Origin: Lachnospiraceae bacterium
GTDB lineage: Bacteria > Bacillota > Clostridia > Lachnospirales > Lachnospiraceae
Direction: 5' to 3'
Assembly (NCBI GenBank): GCA_022647575.1
Contig: JALCKY010000001.1
Span: 1-64,000 of the forward strand
Length of the DNA stretch: 64,000 bases
Shown: piece by piece, positions 45,610 through 54,512 of the stretch
Numbering within the stretch: the stretch's first letter is position 1
How the letters are laid out: each line of letters starts with the position of its first letter
The notes under the pieces: generated by a model
The model's input: only the letters and a program-made list of their open reading frames with translations
Databases searched by the model: none
What the model was told of the DNA's origin: nothing
Position numbers and translations under genes: made by a program

Positions 45610-48075
45610 ATGAAGATACTGCAATACCTGAAAGAACACCGGATCATCAATGACGGAGGAATGGGCACCCTGCTTCAGGCCAACGGTCTTAAGCCGGGGG
45701 AGCTGCCGGAAACCTGGAATGTCCTCCATCCGGATGTTCTTGTGAAGCTTCATAAAGAATATCTTTCAGCCGGGGCGAATATCCTCTCGACCAACACATT
45801 CGGTGCCAACCGGATCAAATATCCGCCGGACGGGAATTATGACCTTCGCCGTCTGATTGCTGCCGCCGTGGAAAATGCGCGGCAGGCCCGGGAAGAATTT
45901 GCAGATGAATTCCGTGCCGTAAACGGCTGCGATCCGGAACCGTGCTTCATCGGTTTCGATATCGGCCCGACCGGCAAGCTCCTCAAGCCGCTCGGAGACC
46001 TTGACTTCGAAGAGGCCGTCCGGGCCTTCGGGGAAGCGGCAAAAGCCGGTGCGGAGGCAGGCGCCGATTTCATTTTCATCGAGACGATGAGTGACACCTA
46101 CGAAGTCAAGGCGGCTGTACTGGGCGCAAAGGAGAATACGGACCTTCCGGTCTTTGCCACGATGACATTTCTGGAGAACGGAAAACTGCTGACCGGCGCC
46201 GATGTCGATTCCGCAGTTGCCCTTCTTGAGGGTCTCCGCGTCGATGCCCTCGGGCTGAACTGCGGCCTCGGGCCTGCCCAGATGGAAAAGACGGCGCGCC
46301 GTCTGATTGAAGTCTCGTCGACCCCTGTCATCATCACGCCGAATGCCGGCATGCCGAAAACCGTCAACGGCTCCACGTCCTACGAACTTGACGCGGATAC
46401 ATTTGCAAGGGAAATGCTTCCGATTGCGGAAGCGGGAGCCTGCGTGCTCGGCGGCTGCTGCGGAACGACTCCGGAGCATATCCGGAAAATGAAGGCACTG
46501 GTGAAAGACCTGGATTACCGCTTCCCGGAAAATAAAAACCGCACAGTCGTTTCTTCCTACGGGGAGGCGGTCCTGATCGGACCCAAACCGGTTCTGATCG
46601 GGGAGCGCATCAATCCGACCGGGAAGAAGAAACTGAAGGAAGCTCTTCAGGAAGGACGCTTCGACTATATTCTTTCAGAAGCCGTAAAAGAACAGGAGAA
46701 CGGGGCGGACGTGCTGGACGTCAACGTCGGACTTCCGGGGATCGACGAACCGGCGATGATGGAAAAAACTGTCCGTGAAATACAGGCCGTAACCGACCTT
46801 CCGCTGCAGATTGATACATCAGACATCAAGGCCATGGAAAGAGCCCTGCGTGCCTATAACGGCAAAGCGCTGATCAATTCCGTAAACGGAAAAGAAGAGT
46901 GCATGAATGCGGTCTTTCCTATGGCTGCCAAATACGGAGGCGTCATCGTTGCCCTTCCGCTCGATGAAAACGGCATCCCGGATTCTGCGGACGCCAGAAT
47001 TGAGATTGCGGAGAAGATATTCAGAAAGGCAGAAAGCTATGGGATCCGCAGAAATGAACTTCTCATCGACGGTCTTGTCATGACGGTCAGTGCGGTGAGC
47101 CAGGGAGCCCTGACCACGCTTTCAACCGTAAGGAAAATTAAAAGTAAGCTTCACGGAAAAAGCATCCTGGGCGTTTCCAATGTTTCCTTCGGTCTCCCGC
47201 AGCGCGAAATCATCAATTCCGCCTTCTTTACGATGGCTCTTCACGACGGACTGAATGCTGCCATCATGAACCCGAACAATGAAGCCATGATGCGTGCGTA
47301 CCGCAGCTTCCTTGCGCTGTCAGACCTGGATCCTCAGTGCGCCGGGTACATTTCCGTATACGGAGGCACTGCACAGGAAGGTCTCGGGGAAACCAGAAAA
47401 ACCGGGGACTTGAAGACGACGGGGGACATTTCCGCAGACGGGGCAGAAAAAGGCGGATCATCTCTTTCCGCGGATATTCTTCACGGCATGAGGGACGCCG
47501 CAGCAGAAGCTGCCGCCGAAGAACTGAAAACCCGTGAACCGCTCGAAATCATCAGCGGCGAACTCATTCCCGCCCTTAATCAGGTTGGGCAGGACTTTGA
47601 AAAGGGCAGAGCCTTTCTTCCCCAGCTCCTGATGAGCGCGGAAGCCGCCAAGGCGGCCTTTGACGCGATCAAGGGAAAGATTGCCAAAAAGGACAGCACC
47701 GGCGCGGCAAAAGGCACGGTCATCCTGGCGACAGTCCGCGGCGACGTCCATGACATCGGAAAGAATATCGTGAAGGTTCTCATGGAAAGCTATAACTACG
47801 AAGTAATTGACATGGGAAAAGATGTTCCTCCGGAAGACATCCTGGAAATGACCCTGAAGCGCCATGTGCGCCTCATCGGTCTTTCCGCCCTGATGACGAC
47901 AACGATTCCGTCGATGGAAGCGACCATCCGGCTGATCCATGAAAAGGCTCCGTTTGCCAAAGTGGCTGTCGGAGGCGCCGTGATGACGAAGGAATACGCG
48001 GACGCAATCCATGCGGACAGCTACAGCCGCGACGCGATGGGAACCGTCCGCTATGCGGACGGACTGTTCGCCTGA
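45610..48075 (+). CDS. metH: Cobalamin-dependent methionine synthase, without activation domain
   Basis: Transfers the methyl group of methyl-THF to homocysteine through cobalamin. It is 821 residues with three modules. The homocysteine domain (about 1-300) has zinc ligands in GLNCGLGP and LGGCCGTTPEHI. The pterin-binding domain (about 325-590) has LIGERINPTGKKKLKEAL and LDVNVGLPGIDEP. The B12 cap and binding domain (about 640-821) has DVHDIGKNIVKVLM with the cobalt-ligating His714. The usual C-terminal activation domain is missing and is encoded separately upstream. AGGAG precedes the ATG. A REP-like pair follows the stop. Confidence 0.96.
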   Translation: MKILQYLKEHRIINDGGMGTLLQANGLKPGELPETWNVLHPDVLVKLHKEYLSAGANILSTNTFGANRIKYPPDGNYDLRRLIAAAVENARQAREEFADEFRAVNGCDPEPCFIGFDIGPTGKLLKPLGDLDFEEAVRAFGEAAKAGAEAGADFIFIETMSDTYEVKAAVLGAKENTDLPVFATMTFLENGKLLTGADVDSAVALLEGLRVDALGLNCGLGPAQMEKTARRLIEVSSTPVIITPNAGMPKTVNGSTSYELDADTFAREMLPIAEAGACVLGGCCGTTPEHIRKMKALVKDLDYRFPENKNRTVVSSYGEAVLIGPKPVLIGERINPTGKKKLKEALQEGRFDYILSEAVKEQENGADVLDVNVGLPGIDEPAMMEKTVREIQAVTDLPLQIDTSDIKAMERALRAYNGKALINSVNGKEECMNAVFPMAAKYGGVIVALPLDENGIPDSADARIEIAEKIFRKAESYGIRRNELLIDGLVMTVSAVSQGALTTLSTVRKIKSKLHGKSILGVSNVSFGLPQREIINSAFFTMALHDGLNAAIMNPNNEAMMRAYRSFLALSDLDPQCAGYISVYGGTAQEGLGETRKTGDLKTTGDISADGAEKGGSSLSADILHGMRDAAAEAAAEELKTREPLEIISGELIPALNQVGQDFEKGRAFLPQLLMSAEAAKAAFDAIKGKIAKKDSTGAAKGTVILATVRGDVHDIGKNIVKVLMESYNYEVIDMGKDVPPEDILEMTLKRHVRLIGLSALMTTTIPSMEATIRLIHEKAPFAKVAVGGAVMTKEYADAIHADSYSRDAMGTVRYADGLFA

Positions 48076-48078
48076 AAG

Positions 48079-48137
48079 GAACCGCGGGGACGGGGGTGGT
48101 GGTTCCGAAAGAACCACCACCCCCGTCCCCGCGGTTC
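48079..48137. repeat. REP-like palindromic pair, inverted arrangement
   Basis: Units at 48079-48105 and 48111-48137 in opposite orientation with a 5-base spacer; ends are GAACCGC/GAACCAC and GTGGTTC/GCGGTTC. The pair could act as the metH transcript end, although the following TTTGTC is a poor T tract. Confidence 0.9.
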
Positions 48138-48160
48138 TTTGTCTAAATTCCCCAAACGTC

Positions 48161-48189
48161 TTGAATAATCTGCATATTTTTAGTAAAAT
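48161..48189 (+). promoter_or_regulatory. Promoter for the EF-G paralogue
   Basis: TTGAAT (48161-48166), 17 bases, TAAAAT (48184-48189), 30 bases upstream of ATG 48219. Confidence 0.6.
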
Positions 48190-48218
48190 ACTACTATCAT
48201 ATGTTTTGGAGGGCAATC

Positions 48219-50312
48219 ATGGACGTTTACAGAACAGACAGGATTCGCAACGTTGTATTGCTTGGACACGGAGGTTCGGGAAAGACGACCCTGACGGAAG
48301 CCATGGCGTATTTATCCGGTATTACGAGCCGTCTCGGAAATGTGACAGACGGGTCAACCGTGAGTGACTTTGATAAAGAGGAGATCAAGAGAAAGTTCTC
48401 AATTACAACTTCGCTCGTTCCGATCGAATGGTCGAAGAATAAGATCAACATCCTGGATACACCGGGGTACTTCGATTTTGTAGGAGAAGTGGAAGAGGCA
48501 GCCGGTGTTGCCGATGCCGCCATCATCTGCGTATCCGGCAAGGACGGCGTCCAGGTCGGAACCCAGAAAGCATGGAATCTCTGCGAAGAAAGAAAACTTC
48601 CGCGCATGATTTTCGTGACCGGAATGGACAATGATGAAGTTTCCTACCGTGAAGTCGTCGAGAAGCTCGGCGAACTGTACGGGAAGAGGATTGCACCTCT
48701 TCATATGCCGATCCGTGAGGACGGAAAATTCACCGGCTATGTCAACATCGTCAAGAAAGCCGGCCGCAAGTACATCGCCAAGGGCGGCAAGGAAGAATGC
48801 CCGGTCCCGGATTACTGCGAAGAATACATGAACAAGTACCACGATGCCCTGATTGAATCCGTCGCCGAAACTTCTGACGAATTCATGGACCGCTTCTTTA
48901 ACGGCGAAGAATTCTCCACAACGGAAGTTTCCGCAGCCCTGGCATCCAACATCGCGGACTGCTCCATCGTCCCGGTCTGCATGGGATCTCCGGTCAACCT
49001 TCAGGGCGTATCGAACCTGCTGGATGACATTATCGAGTACTTCCCGGATCCGTCCAAGAGAGTCTGCTCCGGAATCCAGCAGAAGACGAATGAGATCTTC
49101 GAGGCGAACTATGATTTCCAGAAACAGAAATCCGCTTATGTCTGGAAGACCATGGTCGACCCGTTCATCGGCAAATACAACCTGATCAAGGTCTGCTCCG
49201 GTGCACTGAAGCCGGATGATACGCTTTATGATGTCGACAAGGATGAAGACCAGCGTCTCGGAAAGCTTTACGTCCTGACGGGAAATAAACCGGTCGAAGT
49301 GGCTGAATTATTTGCCGGAGATATCGGAGCGCTCGGAAAGCTCGGGGATGTGACAACGGGAGATTCCCTTTCCACAAAGGCTTCCCCGATCATTTATCCG
49401 AAGGCAATCCTTTCCACGCCGTATACGTACAAGCGCTACAAGGCCGTCAACAAGGGCGATGAAGACAAGATTTCCCAGGCACTTACCAAGATGGGCGCCG
49501 AGGATCTTACCTTCAAGGTCGTTCAGGATTCCGCCAACCACCAGAGCCTCATTTACGGCATGGGAGAGCAGCATCTGGACATCATCGCAAGCAAGCTGAA
49601 AGAAAGATACAAGATTGAGATCGAGCTGACGGAGCCGAAGGTTGCGTTCCGCGAGACCATCAAGAAGAATTCGGATGTTGAAGGAAAATACAAGAAGCAG
49701 ACAGGCGGACACGGCCAGTACGGCGATGTCAAGATGCGCTTCAGCCCGAGCGGCGATATGGAGAAACCGTATGAATTCGTGGTTTCCGTCGTCGGCGGCA
49801 CGGTTCCGAAGAACTATTATCCTGCAGTCGACAAGGGACTTGCCGAGTGCGTCCTGAAAGGACCGCTGGCAGCATATCCGGTCGTCGGCGTGAAAGCGGA
49901 TCTCTACGACGGATCCTATCATCCGGTCGATTCTTCCGAACAGGCATTCAAGACGGCAACCCATATGGCGTTCAAGGATGGTTTCCTGAAAGCGGGACCG
50001 GTCCTTCTTGAGCCGATCATGAACCTGAAAGTCGTCGTTGACGACAAGTATACAGGCGATGTCATGGGAGACCTCAACAAGAGAAGAGGACGTGTCCTCG
50101 GAATGAATCCGGGAAAGAACGGCACGACCGTCGTGGAAGCCGATATTCCGCAGACTGAGCTTTACGGATACGGCACGACGCTCCGCTCCATGACCGGAGG
50201 CTCAGGAGACTTCTCCTTCACCTTCAGCCGCTATGAACAGGCACCGTCGGATGTCCAGGAGAAACAGATCAAGGCAAGGGCCGACAAGCTTGAGGAAGGT
50301 GCGGAAGACTGA
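48219..50312 (+). CDS. EF-G-like translation GTPase (paralogue)
   Basis: A 697-residue protein with the five-domain EF-G layout. ATG 48219 has a TTGGAGGG site; ATG 48201 upstream has none. The P-loop is GHGGSGKTTLTEAM (Lys22) and the switch II motif is DTPGYFDFVGEV. The G4 motif that should read NKxD is TGMD at 134-137, so the guanine-contacting Asn and Lys are lost. Domain IV/V sequence (KKQTGGHGQYGDV, GSYHPVDSSEQAFK, RRGRVLGMNPG) is conserved. It is probably the FusA2-type paralogue of unknown role rather than the main translocase. Confidence 0.9.
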   Translation: MDVYRTDRIRNVVLLGHGGSGKTTLTEAMAYLSGITSRLGNVTDGSTVSDFDKEEIKRKFSITTSLVPIEWSKNKINILDTPGYFDFVGEVEEAAGVADAAIICVSGKDGVQVGTQKAWNLCEERKLPRMIFVTGMDNDEVSYREVVEKLGELYGKRIAPLHMPIREDGKFTGYVNIVKKAGRKYIAKGGKEECPVPDYCEEYMNKYHDALIESVAETSDEFMDRFFNGEEFSTTEVSAALASNIADCSIVPVCMGSPVNLQGVSNLLDDIIEYFPDPSKRVCSGIQQKTNEIFEANYDFQKQKSAYVWKTMVDPFIGKYNLIKVCSGALKPDDTLYDVDKDEDQRLGKLYVLTGNKPVEVAELFAGDIGALGKLGDVTTGDSLSTKASPIIYPKAILSTPYTYKRYKAVNKGDEDKISQALTKMGAEDLTFKVVQDSANHQSLIYGMGEQHLDIIASKLKERYKIEIELTEPKVAFRETIKKNSDVEGKYKKQTGGHGQYGDVKMRFSPSGDMEKPYEFVVSVVGGTVPKNYYPAVDKGLAECVLKGPLAAYPVVGVKADLYDGSYHPVDSSEQAFKTATHMAFKDGFLKAGPVLLEPIMNLKVVVDDKYTGDVMGDLNKRRGRVLGMNPGKNGTTVVEADIPQTELYGYGTTLRSMTGGSGDFSFTFSRYEQAPSDVQEKQIKARADKLEEGAED

Positions 50313-50339
50313 TTCAGAACAGAATAAAGATTATGATCC

Positions 50340-50372
50340 GGTCGGGCTCACTTCAATGAGCCCGACCTTTCC
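50340..50372. terminator. Convergent terminator between EF-G-like and lipoprotein genes
   Basis: GGTCGGGCTCA pairs with TGAGCCCGACC around CTTCAA and is followed on the plus strand by TTTCC. It lies 28 bases after the EF-G-like stop and overlaps the last codons of the lipoprotein gene on the other strand. Confidence 0.8.
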
Positions 50373-50491
50373 TTTGCAGGAACTTCTTCGTGATCGACTG
50401 AAACACCTGAAAGCGGCTCCGCACTTTTACCGCAGGATGCAAGCGATAAAAGATACAGAGCCGCTGTCATTGCAAATATCAGCTTTTTCAT
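50348..50491 (-). CDS. Small lipoprotein, 47 residues
   Basis: A short gene directly after prs on the minus strand. It starts one base after the prs stop, with AAGGG just upstream. It reads MKKLIFAMTAALYLLSLASC then GKSAEPLSG and a charged tail ending KERSGSLK. This is a lipoprotein signal peptide (basic start, hydrophobic core, lipobox LASC) with only about 27 mature residues. The last codons form part of a terminator hairpin. I do not recognise the mature part. It could be a truncated remnant of a longer lipoprotein. Confidence 0.55.
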   Translation of the reverse strand: MKKLIFAMTAALYLLSLASCGKSAEPLSGVSVDHEEVPAKERSGSLK

Positions 50492-50492
50492 T

Positions 50493-51707
50493 TTACCCTT
50501 CAGGATCGACAATTTCCGGTTCGATTTCATCCGTTTCCGAGGTGAGCTGCTTTTTGGAAAGAATCTTTGTGATCTTGTGGGTCGTGGACTTGATCTTGTC
50601 AACCGAAACATCATGATTCAGCGTGTCGATGATGCTGGCCAGATACTTGTACATATTTGCCGTTTCATAATACGGCTTTTTCAGAAGTTCCGGCGGACGG
50701 TAAGCCAGGTTCGTGGTGATCAGCTTATCAAGGAAGCCCTTCTCATAGTATTCGTCAAATTTATCGAAGCCGTCTGTAAAGAGTCCGAAGGTCGTGCAGA
50801 CAAAGGTTCGCTTTGCCCCCATTTCCTTGACCTGGCGGCAGACATCCAGCATGGAGCCGCCGGAGGAGATCATGTCATCGATGACGACGACATCCTTGCC
50901 CTTGACGGAATCGCCGAGGAATTCATGGGCAACGATCGGATTGCGTCCGTTGACGATCTTGGAATAGTCGCGTCTCTTATAGAACATGCCCATATCGACG
51001 CCGAGGATATTCGAGAAATAAACCGCCCGCGGCATAGCGCCTTCATCCGGGCTGATGACCATCAGGTGCTTGTTGTCGAGCTTTAAGTCCGGGACAGCCT
51101 TGATCAGGGCCCGCAGGAACTGGTAGGTAGGCATGAAATTGTCGAAGCCGATGAGCGGAACGGAATTCATGACGCGCGGATCGTGTGCATCAAAGGTGAT
51201 GATGTTGGAGACGCCGTAATCGGAAAGCTCCTTGAGCCCGAGAGCGCAGTCCAGGGATTCCCTTCCCGAGCGCTTATGCTGCCTGCTTTCATAAAGGAAG
51301 GGCATAATGACATTGATGCGGTGGGCTTTTCCGTTTGCTGCGGAGATGATTCTTTTCAGATCCTGGAAATGATTGTCCGGGGACATATGATTGATACGGC
51401 CGCAGACTTTATAGGTCATAGAATAGTTGGTGACATCGGCAAGAATGTAGAGATCGGTTCCGCGGACGGATTCGTTGATCTTAGCTTTCCCTTCGCCGGT
51501 TCCGTAGCGGCTGCATTTGGCATCCAGTATGTAGGAATTGTCCAGATAGCCCGGGACGGTCAGAAGATCGCGGTCTCTTGCGGCATTTCCTTTTCTTAAT
51601 TTGACAATGTTTGCATCCACTTCACGTGACATTTCCGCGGCTCCTTCGAGCGCGGCAATTTTAAGCGGTGCGACCGGAAGTATTTTCGGCTGTACGATTG
51701 AAGACAT
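50493..51707 (-). CDS. prs: Ribose-phosphate pyrophosphokinase
   Basis: Makes PRPP from ribose 5-phosphate and ATP, for nucleotides, histidine and tryptophan. It is 404 residues, about 90 longer than the classic enzyme, from extra sequence at both ends, as in some Bacillota. The PRPP loop VVVIDDMISSGGSMLDV is clear, and VISPDEGAMPRAVYF with FYKRRDYS mark the catalytic half. Its ATG is on the minus strand at 51705-51707. It is transcribed divergently from the DUF512 gene; a 47-residue lipoprotein gene follows it. Confidence 0.92.
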   Translation of the reverse strand: MSSIVQPKILPVAPLKIAALEGAAEMSREVDANIVKLRKGNAARDRDLLTVPGYLDNSYILDAKCSRYGTGEGKAKINESVRGTDLYILADVTNYSMTYKVCGRINHMSPDNHFQDLKRIISAANGKAHRINVIMPFLYESRQHKRSGRESLDCALGLKELSDYGVSNIITFDAHDPRVMNSVPLIGFDNFMPTYQFLRALIKAVPDLKLDNKHLMVISPDEGAMPRAVYFSNILGVDMGMFYKRRDYSKIVNGRNPIVAHEFLGDSVKGKDVVVIDDMISSGGSMLDVCRQVKEMGAKRTFVCTTFGLFTDGFDKFDEYYEKGFLDKLITTNLAYRPPELLKKPYYETANMYKYLASIIDTLNHDVSVDKIKSTTHKITKILSKKQLTSETDEIEPEIVDPEG

Positions 51708-51738
51708 TTTTTACCCCCTTGAACATTGGTTCATACCG

Positions 51739-51767
51739 ATTATAGCATTCGGGAAATAGGCGTTCAA
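51739..51767 (-). promoter_or_regulatory. Promoter for prs
   Basis: On the minus strand TTGAAC (complement of 51762-51767), 17 bases, TATAAT (complement of 51739-51744). Its -35 lies only 4 bases from that of the divergent promoter. Confidence 0.7.
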
Positions 51768-51771
51768 GCTG

Positions 51772-51800
51772 TTTACAAAAATCGTGAAAATTGGTATCAT
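51772..51800 (+). promoter_or_regulatory. Promoter for the DUF512-der-plsY operon
   Basis: TTTACA (51772-51777), 17 bases, TATCAT (51795-51800). The expected transcription start coincides with ATG 51808 and no ribosome site is present, so the mRNA may be leaderless. Confidence 0.5.
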
Positions 51801-51807
51801 AATGAGT

Positions 51808-53184
51808 ATGCAGCATGCAGAACATCGGATTAAAACCGTAATAAAAGGCGGAATCGCAGAAGAGATGGGAGTGGAGCCGGGAATGATCCTCATTTCCGTC
51901 AACGGCACTCCCGTACAGGACGTACTCGATTACCGCTTTCTGATGTATGATTCCCATGTCGATGTTACGATCCGTGACTTTGACGGAAATGATACCGTCC
52001 TTGAGATCGACAAGGATCCTGACGAAGATTTCGGAGTAGAGTTTGAAACGCCTTTCATGGACGATTACAGAAGGTGCGCGAACCGCTGCATTTTCTGCTT
52101 CATCGATCAGATGCCGAAGGGAATGAGGCGGACGCTTTATTTCAAGGACGACGATGCCAGGCTTTCCTTCCTGCAGGGAAATTACGTGACGCTTACCAAC
52201 ATGTCGGACGACGATGTGGAACGGATCTGCCGGCTGAAAATGGAACCGATCAATATTTCCGTGCATACAGCGGATCCGGAGCTCAGATGCCGCATGCTCG
52301 GGAATCCGAAAGCCGGAGAGTCTCTCAAAAAGCTTGATGTCTTCAAGGAAAAAGGCATCGTCATGAACGGGCAGATTGTTTTGTGCAAAGGCTGGAATGA
52401 CGGTGAGAAACTGGACGAGACGCTGGAAGCTCTGGAAAAGTACCGTCCGGAAATGCAGAGCGTTTCCGTCGTTCCGGTAGGCCTCACCAGATACCGGCAG
52501 GGGCTCACGGAACTGGAAGCTTTCGGGCGCGAAGATGCGGAAAAGGTCATCGCACAGATTGAACGGCATGCCCATTTTGTCTATGCATCCGACGAATGGT
52601 TCCTGCTGGCCGGGAAGGAAATCCCGGAAGCGGATTATTATAACGGCTATCCGCAGATTGAGAACGGAGTCGGAATGCTGCGTTCCCTCTACGATGAGGT
52701 CATCGACAGCATCGGAACCAGAAACAGAACCAGAACCACCACCCCCGTCCCCCTGGTTCCAAGAACCACTACCCCCGTCCCGGTGGTTCCTCCGCGGCGG
52801 CCGGTCGTCAGCGTGGCCTGCGGAATGCTTTTTGCTCCGTTCATGGAAAAGATTGCCGGGGAAATACCGGATTACGATATCCGTATCTATGCCATCCGGA
52901 ATGAGTTCTTCGGGGAGGGCGTGACCGTATCCGGACTGCTGACGGGCCGGGATCTCCTGAAGCAGCTTCAGGGGAAGGAACTGGGTGAGAGACTTCTGAT
53001 CACCGTCAATATGCTGCGGAGCGGCGAAACCGTTCTGCTCGATGATATCAAGGTAAGCGAACTGGAAGAGAAACTGAAGGTGCCGGTTGTCGTGACAGGA
53101 CAGAGCGGCTATGATCTCGCGGATGCCATCAGAGGGGAAACCGCCGGTCAGGACTTTACGGGAAGACAGGTATACGAAACATGA
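51808..53184 (+). CDS. PDZ/radical-SAM-like DUF512 protein carrying an in-frame repeat insertion
   Basis: A 458-residue protein. An N-terminal PDZ-like domain (IKGGIAEEMGVEPGMILISVNG) leads to a radical-SAM-type cluster motif, Cys90, Cys94 and Cys97 in CANRCIFCFID, and then the DUF512 region (LTRYRQGLTELEAFG). The C-terminal part (RRPVVSVACGMLFAPFMEKIA) is conserved. Between residues about 303 and 329 it carries two copies of the window's palindromic repeat read as RTTTPVPLVP and RTTTPVPVVP, in a spot where relatives have a short linker. ATG 51808 is preferred by homology. Its stop overlaps der. Function is unknown; the neighbours are ribosome assembly (der) and phospholipid synthesis (plsY). 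Confidence 0.9.
   Translation: MQHAEHRIKTVIKGGIAEEMGVEPGMILISVNGTPVQDVLDYRFLMYDSHVDVTIRDFDGNDTVLEIDKDPDEDFGVEFETPFMDDYRRCANRCIFCFIDQMPKGMRRTLYFKDDDARLSFLQGNYVTLTNMSDDDVERICRLKMEPINISVHTADPELRCRMLGNPKAGESLKKLDVFKEKGIVMNGQIVLCKGWNDGEKLDETLEALEKYRPEMQSVSVVPVGLTRYRQGLTELEAFGREDAEKVIAQIERHAHFVYASDEWFLLAGKEIPEADYYNGYPQIENGVGMLRSLYDEVIDSIGTRNRTRTTTPVPLVPRTTTPVPVVPPRRPVVSVACGMLFAPFMEKIAGEIPDYDIRIYAIRNEFFGEGVTVSGLLTGRDLLKQLQGKELGERLLITVNMLRSGETVLLDDIKVSELEEKLKVPVVVTGQSGYDLADAIRGETAGQDFTGRQVYET
52733..52789. repeat. REP-like palindromic pair inside the DUF512 gene
   Basis: Direct units at 52733-52759 and 52763-52789 with a 3-base spacer. The 30-base period keeps the host frame open. Degenerate GAACCAG copies precede them from 52714. 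Confidence 0.9.
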
Positions 53185-54512
53185 GTAAACCAATTGTAGC
53201 AATCGTCGGACGTCCGAACGTCGGCAAATCGACGCTTTTCAACGTACTGGCAGGATCAGAGCTTTCCATCGTCAAAGATACTCCGGGTGTTACGCGCGAC
53301 CGCATCTATGCGGACGTGGACTGGTCGGGATATTCCTTTACACTGATTGACACAGGCGGAATCGAGCCTGATTCGGACGATCAGATTCTGAAGGAAATGA
53401 AGGCCCAGGCACAGATTGCCATTGATACCGCAGACGTCATCATTTTCCTCGTTGACGTCAAGCAGGGGCTTGTGGATGCAGACGGCAAGGTGGCGGACAT
53501 GCTTCGCAAGTCTCATAAGCCGATCATTCTCTGCGTCAACAAAGCGGATGATTACAAGAAATCGATGCCGGATGTCTATGAATTCTATAATCTCGGGCTC
53601 GGGGATCCGTATCCGGTATCTTCCGTGAACCGTCAGGGAATCGGCGACCTGCTGGATGAGGTCACGAAATATTTCGATTCGGTTGCCTCGAAGGATTCCG
53701 AAGACGATACGCCGAAGATTGCCATCGTCGGCAAGCCGAATGTCGGAAAATCCTCCATCGTCAACAAGCTGCTCGGCGAGAAAAGAGTCATTGTTTCCGA
53801 CATCGCCGGCACGACGAGAGATGCCATCGATACAAAAGTCAAATGGAAAGACAAGGAATATACCTTCATCGATACGGCAGGACTCCGCAAGAAGAGCAAG
53901 GTCGGGGAAGAGCTTGAACGCTTCATGGTCATCCGGACCGTTTCGGCCGTCGACCGTGCCGATGTCGTCGTCCTCGTGATCGACGCGACGGAAGGCGTGA
54001 CTGAACAGGATGCGAAAATTGCCGGAATCGGTCATGACCGCGGAAAAGGCATGATCATTGCGGTCAATAAATGGGATGCCGTTGAAAAAACGGATAAATC
54101 GGTCAAGGAATATACGGATAAGATCCGCGGCATCCTGAGCTATATGCCGTATGCGGAGATCATCTTCATTTCCGCGGAAACGGGACAGCGGCTGACGAAG
54201 CTGTTCGATACGATTGAAATGGTTCTGGAGAACCAGAGCATGAGAGTGCCGACCGGCGTGCTGAACGAAATCATGATGGAAGCCGTCGCCCTGAACCAGC
54301 CGCCTTCGGACAAGGGAAGAAGACTGAGGCTTTACTACATCACGCAGGTTTCCATCAAGCCTCCGACCTTCGTCATTTTCGTGAACGACAAGAAGCTGAT
54401 GCATTTTTCCTATACCCGCTATCTGGAAAATAAGATCCGGGAATCTTTCGGCTTCAAGGGAACAGCTCTTCACTTCATCATCCGTGAGAGAAAGGACAAA
54501 GACCAGCCATGA
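53181..54512 (+). CDS. der: Ribosome-assembly GTPase Der (EngA)
   Basis: Double-GTPase needed for 50S subunit maturation. It is 443 residues. The first G domain starts VAIVGRPNVGKSTLFNVLAG with DTGG and NKADD; the second has IAIVGKPNVGKSSIVNKLLG, DTAGLRKKSKVGEELE and NKWDAVEK. A KH-like domain closes the protein. Start and upstream stop share ATGA, and its own stop overlaps plsY by 4 bases, the common der-plsY arrangement in Bacillota. Confidence 0.97.
   Translation: MSKPIVAIVGRPNVGKSTLFNVLAGSELSIVKDTPGVTRDRIYADVDWSGYSFTLIDTGGIEPDSDDQILKEMKAQAQIAIDTADVIIFLVDVKQGLVDADGKVADMLRKSHKPIILCVNKADDYKKSMPDVYEFYNLGLGDPYPVSSVNRQGIGDLLDEVTKYFDSVASKDSEDDTPKIAIVGKPNVGKSSIVNKLLGEKRVIVSDIAGTTRDAIDTKVKWKDKEYTFIDTAGLRKKSKVGEELERFMVIRTVSAVDRADVVVLVIDATEGVTEQDAKIAGIGHDRGKGMIIAVNKWDAVEKTDKSVKEYTDKIRGILSYMPYAEIIFISAETGQRLTKLFDTIEMVLENQSMRVPTGVLNEIMMEAVALNQPPSDKGRRLRLYYITQVSIKPPTFVIFVNDKKLMHFSYTRYLENKIRESFGFKGTALHFIIRERKDKDQP

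Noticed and set aside
19424-52789. CRISPR-like array of repeats
   Set aside because: Only two units per locus, palindromic ends, no spacers of regular length and no cas genes.
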